Shown here one piece after another: positions 14,336 through 20,950 of a DNA stretch of 41,385 nt. This DNA comes from a virus. The translations under genes were made by a program, and so were the position numbers. The stretch is from positions 1-41,385 of the IMG/VR virus record IMGVR_UViG_3300006224_000018, one strand, 5' to 3'. A model generated the notes under the pieces. It searched no databases and was not told the origin of the DNA. It saw only the letters and a list, made by a program, of their open reading frames with translations. Positions within the stretch are counted from its first letter, which is position 1. The number at the start of each line of letters is the position of its first letter.

Positions 14336-14698
14336 TCATCCCTCGCCTCCGTAGTCGTAGTCGTAGGGGTCGTAGGAGTAGGAGTCGCGGCAGCGGCAGG
14401 GCTGGAGCTGCCCGCATTCGGGGCAGGGCTCGGGGCAGATGCAGTCGTACTCGCCGCACTGCGGACAGGGCGAGTCGCCGTCCTCGTCGGGGTCAGGAGA
14501 AGAAGAGGGGCGATCCGTCTCGGCGGTCGCGTAAAGGCGCACCGCGCCGCCCCCCATGACGGGATCGCCCCCGGAAGCGGTAGTGGCTAGACCTTGGCGG
14601 GATGGAGTAGTGAGGGTGGGTTCGCCTAAAGTCTCAGGCGATTCGGGCAAATCGTGCGCAGTGTATATCTTATGTAAAGTTGAGTGTGCAGTAGTCAT
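14336..14698 (-). CDS. Zinc-ribbon-like protein with Tyr/Asp tail
   Basis: 120 residues. The first 75 are Thr/Ser/Pro-rich and probably unfolded. Then CPQCGEYDCICPEPCPECG and CRC form up to four Cys pairs, a compact zinc-binding knot. It ends in a Tyr/Asp-rich tail (DSYSYDPYDYDYGG). ATG 14698 has GGAGG eight bases and AGGAG zero bases upstream. First gene downstream of the repressor. Role unknown; nucleic-acid or protein binding is possible. Confidence 0.7.
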   Translation of the reverse strand: MTTAHSTLHKIYTAHDLPESPETLGEPTLTTPSRQGLATTASGGDPVMGGGAVRLYATAETDRPSSSPDPDEDGDSPCPQCGEYDCICPEPCPECGQLQPCRCRDSYSYDPYDYDYGGEG

Positions 14699-14732
14699 CT
14701 CCTGTGCCCTCCGTCAGTTGGAGTCCCGACTA

Positions 14733-15032
14733 CTACTCTGCCCCGTTCTCGGCTAGCATCTCCGGCCACATCGTATGGTCGGGGAAAAGACGGCGCGGAT
14801 CGTAGCCTGTCCGCGTTACGAGCCTGGCTAAGAAGGACCAGCTCGGGTTGACGTCTTTCCCTGCCTCGTAACTCGCAATGGTGGCTGGAGATGCGCCAAG
14901 CCGCTTGGCTAGCTGTTGTTGAGTCAGCCCAAGTGTGGCCCGGATTTCACGTAGAGCCTTGGTCACGGGATGGGCGGGCTCGGCGCTGTCGGTTGCCATG
15001 CCCTCTACCTCGATGGGGAGTTCATCGCTCAT
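14733..15032 (-). CDS. XRE-family (HTH_3) repressor, leaderless
   Basis: 99 residues. Seen: classic helix-turn-helix at about 30-80, KALREIRATLGLTQQQLAKR, LGASPATIASYEAG and FLARLVTRTGYDP. Presumed phage repressor controlling the divergent promoters. ATG 15032 is chosen because the strong promoter at 15039-15067 places the transcription start at the A of that ATG: the mRNA would have no leader, as lambda cI made from PRM. There is no room for a ribosome site. The early operon continues downstream on the same strand, so the repressor may be cotranscribed with it. Confidence 0.85.
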   Translation of the reverse strand: MSDELPIEVEGMATDSAEPAHPVTKALREIRATLGLTQQQLAKRLGASPATIASYEAGKDVNPSWSFLARLVTRTGYDPRRLFPDHTMWPEMLAENGAE

Positions 15033-15038
15033 GTGGGC

Positions 15039-15067
15039 AGAATATCCCGGCAATTTCAGGCTGTCAA
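15039..15067 (-). promoter_or_regulatory. Promoter for the repressor (leaderless)
   Basis: On the minus strand TTGACA (complement 15062-15067, perfect -35), a 17-bp spacer, then TATTCT (complement 15039-15044, 4 of 6). Six bases later comes the A of the repressor ATG, the normal distance for a transcription start. Confidence 0.75.
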
Positions 15068-15090
15068 GCGGAAAATGAGAAATAATCGTA

Positions 15091-15119
15091 TTGATTCAGC
15101 GCTCATCACGTGGTAAATT
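15091..15119 (+). promoter_or_regulatory. Divergent plus-strand promoter
   Basis: TTGATT (15091-15096), 17-bp spacer, TAAATT (15114-15119). It faces away from the repressor promoter, with 23 bp between the two -35 boxes. CGCTCAT is found both at the repressor start (15026-15032) and in this spacer (15100-15106), and could mark an operator. Confidence 0.6.
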
Positions 15120-15158
15120 TTTATCCACTCGCCCATGCATCAAGGGGAAACATCAAAG

Positions 15159-15377
15159 ATGGGCCGCGAGGAATTTCGATCGCCGCTCGACCTGGGCGGG
15201 AGCGTTACGGCCTTCGTCTACCGGCAGGACTGGCAGTGGCTGTGGGCTGAGGCGAACAAGGCTAGCAGGCTCGCTAGCCGCCCCGGACGGACGGTAGAGG
15301 TTCACCCGGCGGACATTCTGCACGCTCTGGTGGCTGCGGCTGCTCTACAGGGGCACCTAGACCTTCCCGTGTCGTAG
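15159..15377 (+). CDS. Only plus-strand gene; possible ribbon-helix-helix protein
   Basis: 72 residues beginning MGREEFRSPLDLGGSVTAFVY. Seen: a predicted strand (SVTAFVY), a helix (RQDWQWLWAEANKASRL), a turn, and a second helix (HPADILHALVAAAALQ). That order is the Arc/MetJ ribbon-helix-helix pattern, so a small DNA-binding regulator opposed to the repressor is plausible, but this is inference from secondary structure. ATG 15159 has AAGGGGA upstream and a 33-base leader from the predicted start site. Its 3' end overlaps the converging glycosyltransferase gene by 21 bp. Confidence 0.65.
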   Translation: MGREEFRSPLDLGGSVTAFVYRQDWQWLWAEANKASRLASRPGRTVEVHPADILHALVAAAALQGHLDLPVS

Positions 15378-16094
15378 GTGGAAGGTCAGCGCCCGCCCGA
15401 TCCAGCGGAAGGTGCCGCCCGCGGCCATGAAGCGCCGAGCTAGATCCCAGTCGTGGGGATGCGGGCACCCCTCGTCGTAGCCCCCGAGCTGCCGCCAGTC
15501 GTCCCGGTGGAGAGCACCGAGGAACATATAAGGAGTCGGGCGCCCGGCCCCGCAGTAGACCTCGACGTCCACCGCTCCGATCCGCTGCCGGCGGTTGACG
15601 CTCGTCCCGTGGTCGAGGTCGAACCCCGGCACTCGGGAGTCGGCATCGGGCGGCAGGGCGGCCCCGGCGGCCACCTCCCGCTCGACCGCGGCTAGCTCCT
15701 CCACGCTCCCGTTGAGGACCGTGGCGAGGACCATCACCCCCGGCCGGCAGGCGGCGACGAGCGGGGTTACGCAGTCGGTCAGGTGGACGACCTCGGCCGA
15801 CTGCTCTAGGTGGACCTCCCCCGTCGCCTTGGCGTGCCCCACGTTCATGACCCGGCCGGGGCGGCGGCGGTAGTCGTGGTGGTTCTCCCCCATCCTGACC
15901 ACCTGGAGCCATGGATGGAGGGCGATCACCTCGGCCGTCTCGGGATCCCACGAGTCGTCATCCACGAGGATGCACTCGAGATCCCGGTAGCCGCGGGCGG
16001 CGATCGAGGCAAGACCACTACGAAGCTGTGGCCCCCTGTTCCGCGTGGTGATGATGAGGGACGCCGTCGCGGTCGAACTGCCGGACGAATTCAT
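15357..16094 (-). CDS. Family 2 glycosyltransferase
   Basis: 245 residues. Seen: ASLIITTRNRGPQL at 11-24, ECILVDDDSWD at 40-50 (the nucleotide-sugar binding Asp cluster), and a late GALHRDDWRQLGGYDE with HDWDLARRF, matching the acceptor/catalytic region of GT-A family 2 enzymes. Transfers a sugar from a nucleotide donor; target unknown (virion, DNA base or host surface). It overlaps the end of the epimerase gene by 77 bp, longer than usual, but no later start preserves the first strand. Likely works with the epimerase. Confidence 0.85.
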   Translation of the reverse strand: MNSSGSSTATASLIITTRNRGPQLRSGLASIAARGYRDLECILVDDDSWDPETAEVIALHPWLQVVRMGENHHDYRRRPGRVMNVGHAKATGEVHLEQSAEVVHLTDCVTPLVAACRPGVMVLATVLNGSVEELAAVEREVAAGAALPPDADSRVPGFDLDHGTSVNRRQRIGAVDVEVYCGAGRPTPYMFLGALHRDDWRQLGGYDEGCPHPHDWDLARRFMAAGGTFRWIGRALTFHLRHGKV

Positions 16095-16932
16095 AGGTCC
16101 GCTTCATCCCTTCTCGGATCGAGACGGTCGGCTCCCAGCCGAGCCCGCGGAGCTTGGCCATCGAGAGCCGCTTGACGAGGGTCTGATTGGCGGGTGCCTC
16201 CACCTCCTGAATGAGGCTCAGCGGTGCCCCGGCGATCTCGCACGCGATCTCGGCGATCCCCAGCATGGAGGTGAACTCGTCATCCCGCCCGACATTCCAG
16301 GCGCCCGGCTCCCCGCTCTCGATCACCATGCGGAAGCCGCGGACGGTATCCCCTACCCAGCACCAGGCGCGGACCCCGCCGCGGTGGACGGTGATCTGCT
16401 GCCGCGTCTCGGCCTGCCAGAGCATGTTACAGATGGCCGCCCGTCCTCGCCCCACCGGGAGCCCCGGCCCGTAGGGCATGGACGGGCGGATCACCTGGAG
16501 CCCCACGGGCGCGTAGAGGCGGGCGACCTCCTCACCCCACCTCTTCGTGAGCCCGTAGAGGTTGTGCGGGAGCACGGTCGGGCCGTCCTCCTCGCAGACA
16601 CGTTCCCCCTGATCGCCGTAGATCTCAGAGGTCGAGACGTAGACGAGGCGGGCACCCGCACGGGCGCAGGCACGGGCAACGTGCGCGGTAGCGAGCACGT
16701 TCGTCCTGATCGTGCGCTCGATGTCGTCCTCGCTGAGAACCCTTCCGACTGCCGCGGCGAGATGGACGACCACCTCGGGGCACCATGCCCCGATCAGGGA
16801 GTCGGCTACTCCCTGGATGGTCAAGTCCCCGGCATCGCGATCGATGCCATGAACGCCGTGCTTGGCCTGGAAGAGATCGGCGCAGAGATGCCGCCCGAGA
16901 AACCCGTCAGCACCGGTAACGAGGATGCGCAT
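16018..16932 (-). CDS. NAD-dependent sugar-nucleotide epimerase/dehydratase
   Basis: 304 residues, normal for extended short-chain dehydrogenases. Seen: VTGADGFLGRHL (Gly-rich NAD site, residues 5-16), S100-T-S in VYVSTSEIYG, and the catalytic Y126-x3-K130 in NLYGLTK. Would convert a nucleotide sugar such as UDP- or dTDP-hexose for the adjacent glycosyltransferase. ATG 16932 follows GTAGGG. The tail has a run HHHH in PHHHHAEQG. Confidence 0.9.
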   Translation of the reverse strand: MRILVTGADGFLGRHLCADLFQAKHGVHGIDRDAGDLTIQGVADSLIGAWCPEVVVHLAAAVGRVLSEDDIERTIRTNVLATAHVARACARAGARLVYVSTSEIYGDQGERVCEEDGPTVLPHNLYGLTKRWGEEVARLYAPVGLQVIRPSMPYGPGLPVGRGRAAICNMLWQAETRQQITVHRGGVRAWCWVGDTVRGFRMVIESGEPGAWNVGRDDEFTSMLGIAEIACEIAGAPLSLIQEVEAPANQTLVKRLSMAKLRGLGWEPTVSIREGMKRTYEFVRQFDRDGVPHHHHAEQGATAS

Positions 16933-16936
16933 GACC

Positions 16937-17200
16937 CTACTTCTTCTCCTCTACCGCCTTCTCCTCCACTACCGCTTCCGCCTTGTTGGCAGCCGTCCTT
17001 GCTGCCGATGCGGCGCTCTGAGTCACCTGGAGGATCTTCGCCTGCTTGTGGGCGATGCCGTATCCGGTCAGGATCGTGCCGATGAAGGTCAACGCTTCCC
17101 CGGCGATGTGCAGCGGCGGCGGCTGCGTTTCGAGTGCCTGCCCCACCGCGATCATCACCGTTCCCAATATCGTTTTGAAGCCCAATAGTCCCATGTTCAT
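16937..17200 (-). CDS. Holin-like membrane protein
   Basis: 87 residues. Seen: hydrophobic segments GLLGFKTILGTVMIAVGQAL (4-23) and AGEALTFIGTILTGYGIA (32-49), then an Ala/Glu/Lys-rich helical tail (AEAVVEEKAVEEKK). Two membrane passes and a charged tail in the lysis region suggest a holin or a related small membrane protein. ATG 17200 overlaps the upstream stop (ATGA) with GAAGGAG in front. Confidence 0.65.
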   Translation of the reverse strand: MNMGLLGFKTILGTVMIAVGQALETQPPPLHIAGEALTFIGTILTGYGIAHKQAKILQVTQSAASAARTAANKAEAVVEEKAVEEKK

Positions 17201-17427
17201 TTCTCCTTCGGGATAGCAAGGGCGGCCCGGTTGCCGCACCCGCAGATGACAGACGTGGAGCCGTCCTGCTCGGGTAGCATGTTTCCTTGCGCACCGCAGC
17301 CGAGGCAGAACCAGGCGCGGCCCTCCCCGATGAAGTCCCACTGCGTGCCCACGAGGCGGCGCGACTGCGATGGTCCTGGCCTTGTCTGCTGCCGAATGGA
17401 CTCGGCAGCGCGCTCGGCGTAGCCCAT
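17197..17427 (-). CDS. Zinc-ribbon protein
   Basis: 76 residues. Two cysteine pairs, CLGCG and CGCG, about 25 residues apart in the C-terminal half, form a zinc ribbon. The N-terminus is Arg/Gln-rich. It lies between two membrane proteins and is joined downstream by an ATGA overlap. Role unknown. Confidence 0.6.
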   Translation of the reverse strand: MGYAERAAESIRQQTRPGPSQSRRLVGTQWDFIGEGRAWFCLGCGAQGNMLPEQDGSTSVICGCGNRAALAIPKEK

Positions 17428-17433
17428 CGCCGC

Positions 17434-17616
17434 CTACTTCAACTGCGGGAATCCGTGCCCGCCGATAACGCCGAAAGTCTGTAAGAGCCAGATGCAGAGG
17501 ATCAGGACCATGAGCACGGTGATGACGGTCTTAATTGGTGCCGGGAGTGGGATGTAAGTCTGGACGAGCCAGATTACCACTCCAACGACGACTAGAGTAA
17601 CGAGGACTGAAATCAT
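17434..17616 (-). CDS. Two-pass small membrane protein (Thivi_2564-like)
   Basis: 60 residues: MISVLVTLVVVGVVIWLVQT, a YIPLPAPIKT loop, then VITVLMVLILCIWLLQTFGV. The WLVxTYIP...IKxxI...WLL pattern is that of the Thivi_2564 membrane family, found in many bacteria and phages. In this position it is a holin candidate. ATG 17616 overlaps the preceding stop (ATGA). Confidence 0.7.
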   Translation of the reverse strand: MISVLVTLVVVGVVIWLVQTYIPLPAPIKTVITVLMVLILCIWLLQTFGVIGGHGFPQLK

Positions 17617-18467
17617 AGCTTCCCCCATCGCACGTTGCGGAAGTAGAGGCGTGGCGTGCCCCCGAAGGTCGAGAGCCCGTCCACGTTCCCGAACACTAGC
17701 CGCCCGATGTTCTGCGAGTCGGATTGCACACGATATGTGTGCTCCCTCGACGTGCCGCTCACCGTGAACTTGATCCAGAACTCGGTGGCTGAGCGGCGCC
17801 GCCATTCCATCCGCATCGGAATCCAGCGCTTGGTGGCGCCGACCGGGATGCCCGTATTCCAGGCGTCGCTCACGATGTCGCTCGCCCCCGGCCATAGCCC
17901 GTTCATGTCGGTGTTGTACATGTGGACGCGCCAGAAGTCGGTGCGGATCGTGATGTCGGGGCGGAGCCATCCGCGCGGGTGTCCCGATGGAGGGCGCGAG
18001 TCGTAGGGCTGCGCGTAGCTCGTCGGCCCGCCGAGGTGCTTACCACCGCCCGTTCCCGGCACCGCGTCGGTAGCCATGTAGAGATCGAAGCTCATATACC
18101 CGGCGACCCATCGCTCGTCGGCATCCACGGCCACGCTGCGGAATCCTTGCGCGTTGGAGCGCATGATGCCGAAGCCCTCGACGGGATCGGTCAGGAAGTT
18201 CCCGAACTCGTCGCCGCACCATCCAGTCCAGAACCCGCCGAGAGACTTGAAGCCGTCGAGGCAGGAGCCCGGCGGTGGCGGTGGCGGGGGCGGTGGAGGC
18301 GGCGGGGGCGGGGGGATTTCCTCCGTTGGCAGTAAATCCAGGGAGTCGAGCACCGTGTAGACGCGCGCGTTGATCTGCGCGTCGATCGCCTGCTCGGTCG
18401 CCCCGGCAAAAACGGCGGTCGAGAAGAGAAGCGGCAGGAGAGCCGCGAATGCTAGAATCTTCTTCAT
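17613..18467 (-). CDS. Secreted protein: signal peptide, Pro15 linker, lectin-like domain
   Basis: 284 residues. Seen: a signal peptide (MKKILAFAALLPLLFSTAVFA with a cut site after AFA), a short helical stretch, an uninterrupted run of 15 prolines (encoded at about 18265-18312), then a domain of about 215 residues rich in Trp and strands (for example WRVHMYNTDMNGLW, MRMEWRRRSATEFWIKFTV and LYFRNVRWGKL) that resembles a concanavalin/LamG sandwich. Start ATG 18467 shares a base with the upstream stop. Exported sugar-binding protein, role inferred; a phage-made secreted lectin in a lysis cassette is unusual. Confidence 0.7.
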   Translation of the reverse strand: MKKILAFAALLPLLFSTAVFAGATEQAIDAQINARVYTVLDSLDLLPTEEIPPPPPPPPPPPPPPPGSCLDGFKSLGGFWTGWCGDEFGNFLTDPVEGFGIMRSNAQGFRSVAVDADERWVAGYMSFDLYMATDAVPGTGGGKHLGGPTSYAQPYDSRPPSGHPRGWLRPDITIRTDFWRVHMYNTDMNGLWPGASDIVSDAWNTGIPVGATKRWIPMRMEWRRRSATEFWIKFTVSGTSREHTYRVQSDSQNIGRLVFGNVDGLSTFGGTPRLYFRNVRWGKL

Positions 18468-18829
18468 CAAGTCACCACCTTTTTCCTTCTCGCCTCACTC
18501 AAGAGGCTATTGACGAGAACCTCGATGGAGCGCAAGCGAGACTCGACTTCAACGCGTGGCATCGTTTCCTCATGCTGTTGTTCAAACCATCTCTGCGTAT
18601 CAACGCGCAGAGCATTGATGACGAGGCAAAGCGATTCGAGCCGCTGGTCTATCTCGATACGCGGAACACCGTTCATCCCATGTGCATGTCTATCGAGCAA
18701 GTGAGCTTGGATCGACTCTTCAATTTTGCTTAATTTGCTGTTTCCCATATTAAGGAAGAACAAAACGGCAGCTTGGGCTATACCCAGAAACCCGAGCACC
18801 CAACCGATAATCGCAGAGTGATCATTCAT
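18467..18829 (-). CDS. Membrane-anchored coiled-coil protein (paralog A)
   Basis: 120 residues. N-terminal membrane segment (AIIGWVLGFLGIAQAAVLFF), then a long charged helix with HAHGMNGVPRIEIDQRLESL and a second similar MPRVEVESRLRSIE. Likely an i-spanin-like or structural membrane protein. Its first 8 bp overlap the end of its paralog. Similar residues (IGW, GIxQ, HAHG, MPR) show common descent. Confidence 0.65.
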   Translation of the reverse strand: MNDHSAIIGWVLGFLGIAQAAVLFFLNMGNSKLSKIEESIQAHLLDRHAHGMNGVPRIEIDQRLESLCLVINALRVDTQRWFEQQHEETMPRVEVESRLRSIEVLVNSLLSEARRKKVVT

Positions 18830-19190
18830 CGGATAACTTCTTCCTTGGCATCAATAGGTCAACGATGGCATCGAGGCGAGCGCAGATCGCCTTATGATCT
18901 TCGCGGTTCTCGCGCATCCAGTTGTCCGCATCCGTCTGGAAGTCAGACAAGTCCCGTTCTGCCGCCTGGAATCGCGCCAGAGACTCACTGCGTGGCATCC
19001 CATCACCATGCGCGTGCGTATCCTCGTGGTGCTCGCGTACGGATTCCCATATGGCCGCGACCTCTTCGCGAAGTTCCCTGGTAATCTCCCGCTGTCGGTT
19101 CCATACGAGGCCAAACATGAATAGAAGCAAGCCCTGCCCGATGCCGATCGCAACGAGCGCCCAACCGATCAGCTGCGCGTGCTCTTCCAA
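18822..19190 (-). CDS. Membrane-anchored coiled-coil protein (paralog B), TTG start
   Basis: 122 residues. N-terminal membrane segment (LIGWALVAIGIGQGLLLFMF) followed by a charged coiled coil with THAHGDGMPRSESLARFQ. Same plan as the next gene. The only suitable start is TTG 19190, directly after the amidase stop, with GGATGG seven bases before it. Position after the endolysin suggests a spanin-like role (inference). Confidence 0.6.
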   Translation of the reverse strand: MEEHAQLIGWALVAIGIGQGLLLFMFGLVWNRQREITRELREEVAAIWESVREHHEDTHAHGDGMPRSESLARFQAAERDLSDFQTDADNWMRENREDHKAICARLDAIVDLLMPRKKLSDE

Positions 19191-19733
19191 TCAGCACCAT
19201 CCATCTACGGCATTCGCCAGCGCCCGCCCGGCAGTGAGAGTGCCGCCGTGCGTGAGCCAATGCCGCTCGTTCGCGTTGGTAATGAAGGCCACCTCGACGA
19301 GCGCGGCCCAAGGTTTTGTCTGCCGGCACCAGGCGAGCCCGCCTTCGTGATGGCTCAACGTGTCGGACTTCGGGCCACGCGGGGAACGCCCGACCCTGAC
19401 GAGCCCGGCATGAAGCTCCGCGGCGAGACGCCGCCCGGTGTTACTCATCGGCGCGTGGTACACCTCGCAGCCGTGCGCATCAGGCGGGCCGGAGTTGAGA
19501 TGAATCTCGACCGCCACATCCCCCGGTCGTGCCCACTTGTTGACCCATGCGATGCGCTCTGGAAGCGTGGCCATCGGAACGAGGGCGGGCTCGCACAGAT
19601 CCATCGCGAACGCCATCTCGTCCGCGATGGCCCATGCCAGCTCGTCCTCGCGCCGCCCGTCGGCCACCGCGCCGGGATCGTCCTTCTCGGCTGATGGCCG
19701 CTCCTGATGACCCGCTGAAATGAAACAGCGCAT
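19191..19733 (-). CDS. Amidase_3 endolysin (N-acetylmuramoyl-L-alanine amidase)
   Basis: 180 residues. Seen: zinc ligand H9 in SAGHQ, the conserved Glu of RREDELA (29-31), H78 in AVEIHLNSG, and catalytic E147 in ALVEVAFITN. This is the complete Amidase_3 set, without a cell-wall-binding domain or signal peptide, so it needs a holin. It cuts the amide between MurNAc and the peptide stem at host lysis. GGACGGG directly precedes ATG 19733. Confidence 0.9.
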   Translation of the reverse strand: MRCFISAGHQERPSAEKDDPGAVADGRREDELAWAIADEMAFAMDLCEPALVPMATLPERIAWVNKWARPGDVAVEIHLNSGPPDAHGCEVYHAPMSNTGRRLAAELHAGLVRVGRSPRGPKSDTLSHHEGGLAWCRQTKPWAALVEVAFITNANERHWLTHGGTLTAGRALANAVDGWC

Positions 19734-19739
19734 CCCGTC

Positions 19740-19949
19740 CTATTCGTAGACGGCAGCCCAGTTGAAGCTATGCGTGAAATCGTAGCTGCCGTGTTCGCTC
19801 TCGGTCAGCGGGTCTCCGGCGACGAGGCCGCCACAGTACGGACACGCATCGACCGTCGTTTGATTCCCGTCTATCGGGCAATCCATCGCAGTATCAGCTG
19901 CGGGATCGGGAGCGCGGAACTTGCAGCACACTGAACACACCTTGGCCAT
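19740..19949 (-). CDS. Small zinc-binding protein
   Basis: 69 residues. Cys groups CSVCC, CPIDG and CPYCGG give a likely zinc-ribbon fold; the C-terminus is acidic and aromatic (HGSYDFTHSFNWAAVYE). AAAGGAG lies seven bases before ATG 19949. In-frame codons further upstream are inside the neighbouring gene and rejected. Role unknown. Confidence 0.7.
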   Translation of the reverse strand: MAKVCSVCCKFRAPDPAADTAMDCPIDGNQTTVDACPYCGGLVAGDPLTESEHGSYDFTHSFNWAAVYE

Positions 19950-19962
19950 GATTCGACTCCTT

Positions 19963-20919
19963 TCATGCGAGAACGTAGTACACGACTGCGTTGTAGTCCG
20001 ATGCGGACACAAAGAGCCCATCGTTGCAGAGCACCGGCCCTGGAAGGTATAGATCGGAGAACTCGCCGGTAACGCTCGTCCGCCGATAGATAACCTCGGA
20101 ACCGCTGGCCACGACTCCATCATAGGCAACGACGTCGGATCGAGGATCAGCGACTACACCACAGAAGAAGACGGGGCCACGCGCTACCAGCTCACCGCTG
20201 GGCGCGATATCTTTAGTTAGGTAGGCACTCGGCCACACCTCGAACGAGCGGACGAGGGTTAGCTCATTCAGAAACATGGTATTGGTCGTATCGGCCGGGC
20301 TCTCGTTCGTGTTGTCGAGCACCACGTGGAACAGACCCTCAGCGGAGAGCGGTATCTGCTTCCCGCGGGTAGTGAACTCGCCGACGAGGGTGTCATCGGC
20401 CAGGAACATGACGCGCGACTTCGTGGCCCTGATCTGGAGATTCATGTAGGACAGCGCGCTCGCCAGCGGAAGCGAGATCGTCACGTCGTTCGCGAACTCC
20501 TGCCCGTTCTCCCATACACGACAGCACCAAAGGTCATCCTCCAGCACAAACATCATGTAATTCGAGGCGTCAGCCCACAAGCCGAAGCGCCGCGTGTTCC
20601 CGATCTCCGACGCCGAACCCATGCGCAGTGTCGCGCTGAGAATCAATTCGCCGCCAGCAATCAGCGGGAAAGCGTCGATCGACGTGATGCTGGCCGCGTC
20701 ACTCGTATCTGGTGCCGTGAGCAGCATCTCCCCACCGCTGACCGTGACCGTGCCACTAGCGGTCTCGACCACCGTCCAGCGTGCCGTCTCGTCTACGGTG
20801 GTTCCGTAGCAGCTCTCGCCGAACAATGGAATCTGCCCGGCCACCGACTGCGCCCCGAGGAACGCCACGCGGCTCGGGACATTCGAGATCGGGTCTTTAG
20901 CCGATGTCCAGTTCGTCAC
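19963..20919 (-). CDS. Tail-tip/adhesin-like protein with lectin-type beta sandwich
   Basis: 318 residues. Residues about 30-225 alternate strands (SGTVTVSGGEMLLTAPD, GELILSATLRMG, YMNLQIRATKSRVMFLADD) in the manner of concanavalin-like jelly rolls; the C-terminal part is again beta-rich. Probably a surface or receptor-contact protein at the tail tip. The start is GTG 20919. An ATG four bases earlier (20923) is in another frame and stops after eight codons. GGCAACCGG is 15-23 bases upstream. Confidence 0.6.
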   Translation of the reverse strand: MTNWTSAKDPISNVPSRVAFLGAQSVAGQIPLFGESCYGTTVDETARWTVVETASGTVTVSGGEMLLTAPDTSDAASITSIDAFPLIAGGELILSATLRMGSASEIGNTRRFGLWADASNYMMFVLEDDLWCCRVWENGQEFANDVTISLPLASALSYMNLQIRATKSRVMFLADDTLVGEFTTRGKQIPLSAEGLFHVVLDNTNESPADTTNTMFLNELTLVRSFEVWPSAYLTKDIAPSGELVARGPVFFCGVVADPRSDVVAYDGVVASGSEVIYRRTSVTGEFSDLYLPGPVLCNDGLFVSASDYNAVVYYVLA

Positions 20920-20933
20920 TCATGACTTCTATC

Positions 20934-20942
20934 CCGGTTGCC
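20934..20942 (-). promoter_or_regulatory. GGCAACCGG leader motif before tail-tip gene
   Basis: Copy of a 9-mer that also precedes the tail tube, prohead protease and portal starts. Here it is followed by GATAGAAG, which could serve as ribosome site. Function unknown. Confidence 0.35.
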
Positions 20943-20950
20943 GTTTTGCC

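Noticed and set aside
16045-17085. 346-codon plus-strand ORF opposite the epimerase
   Set aside because: Antisense image of a clear NAD-dependent epimerase; no motif or ribosome site.
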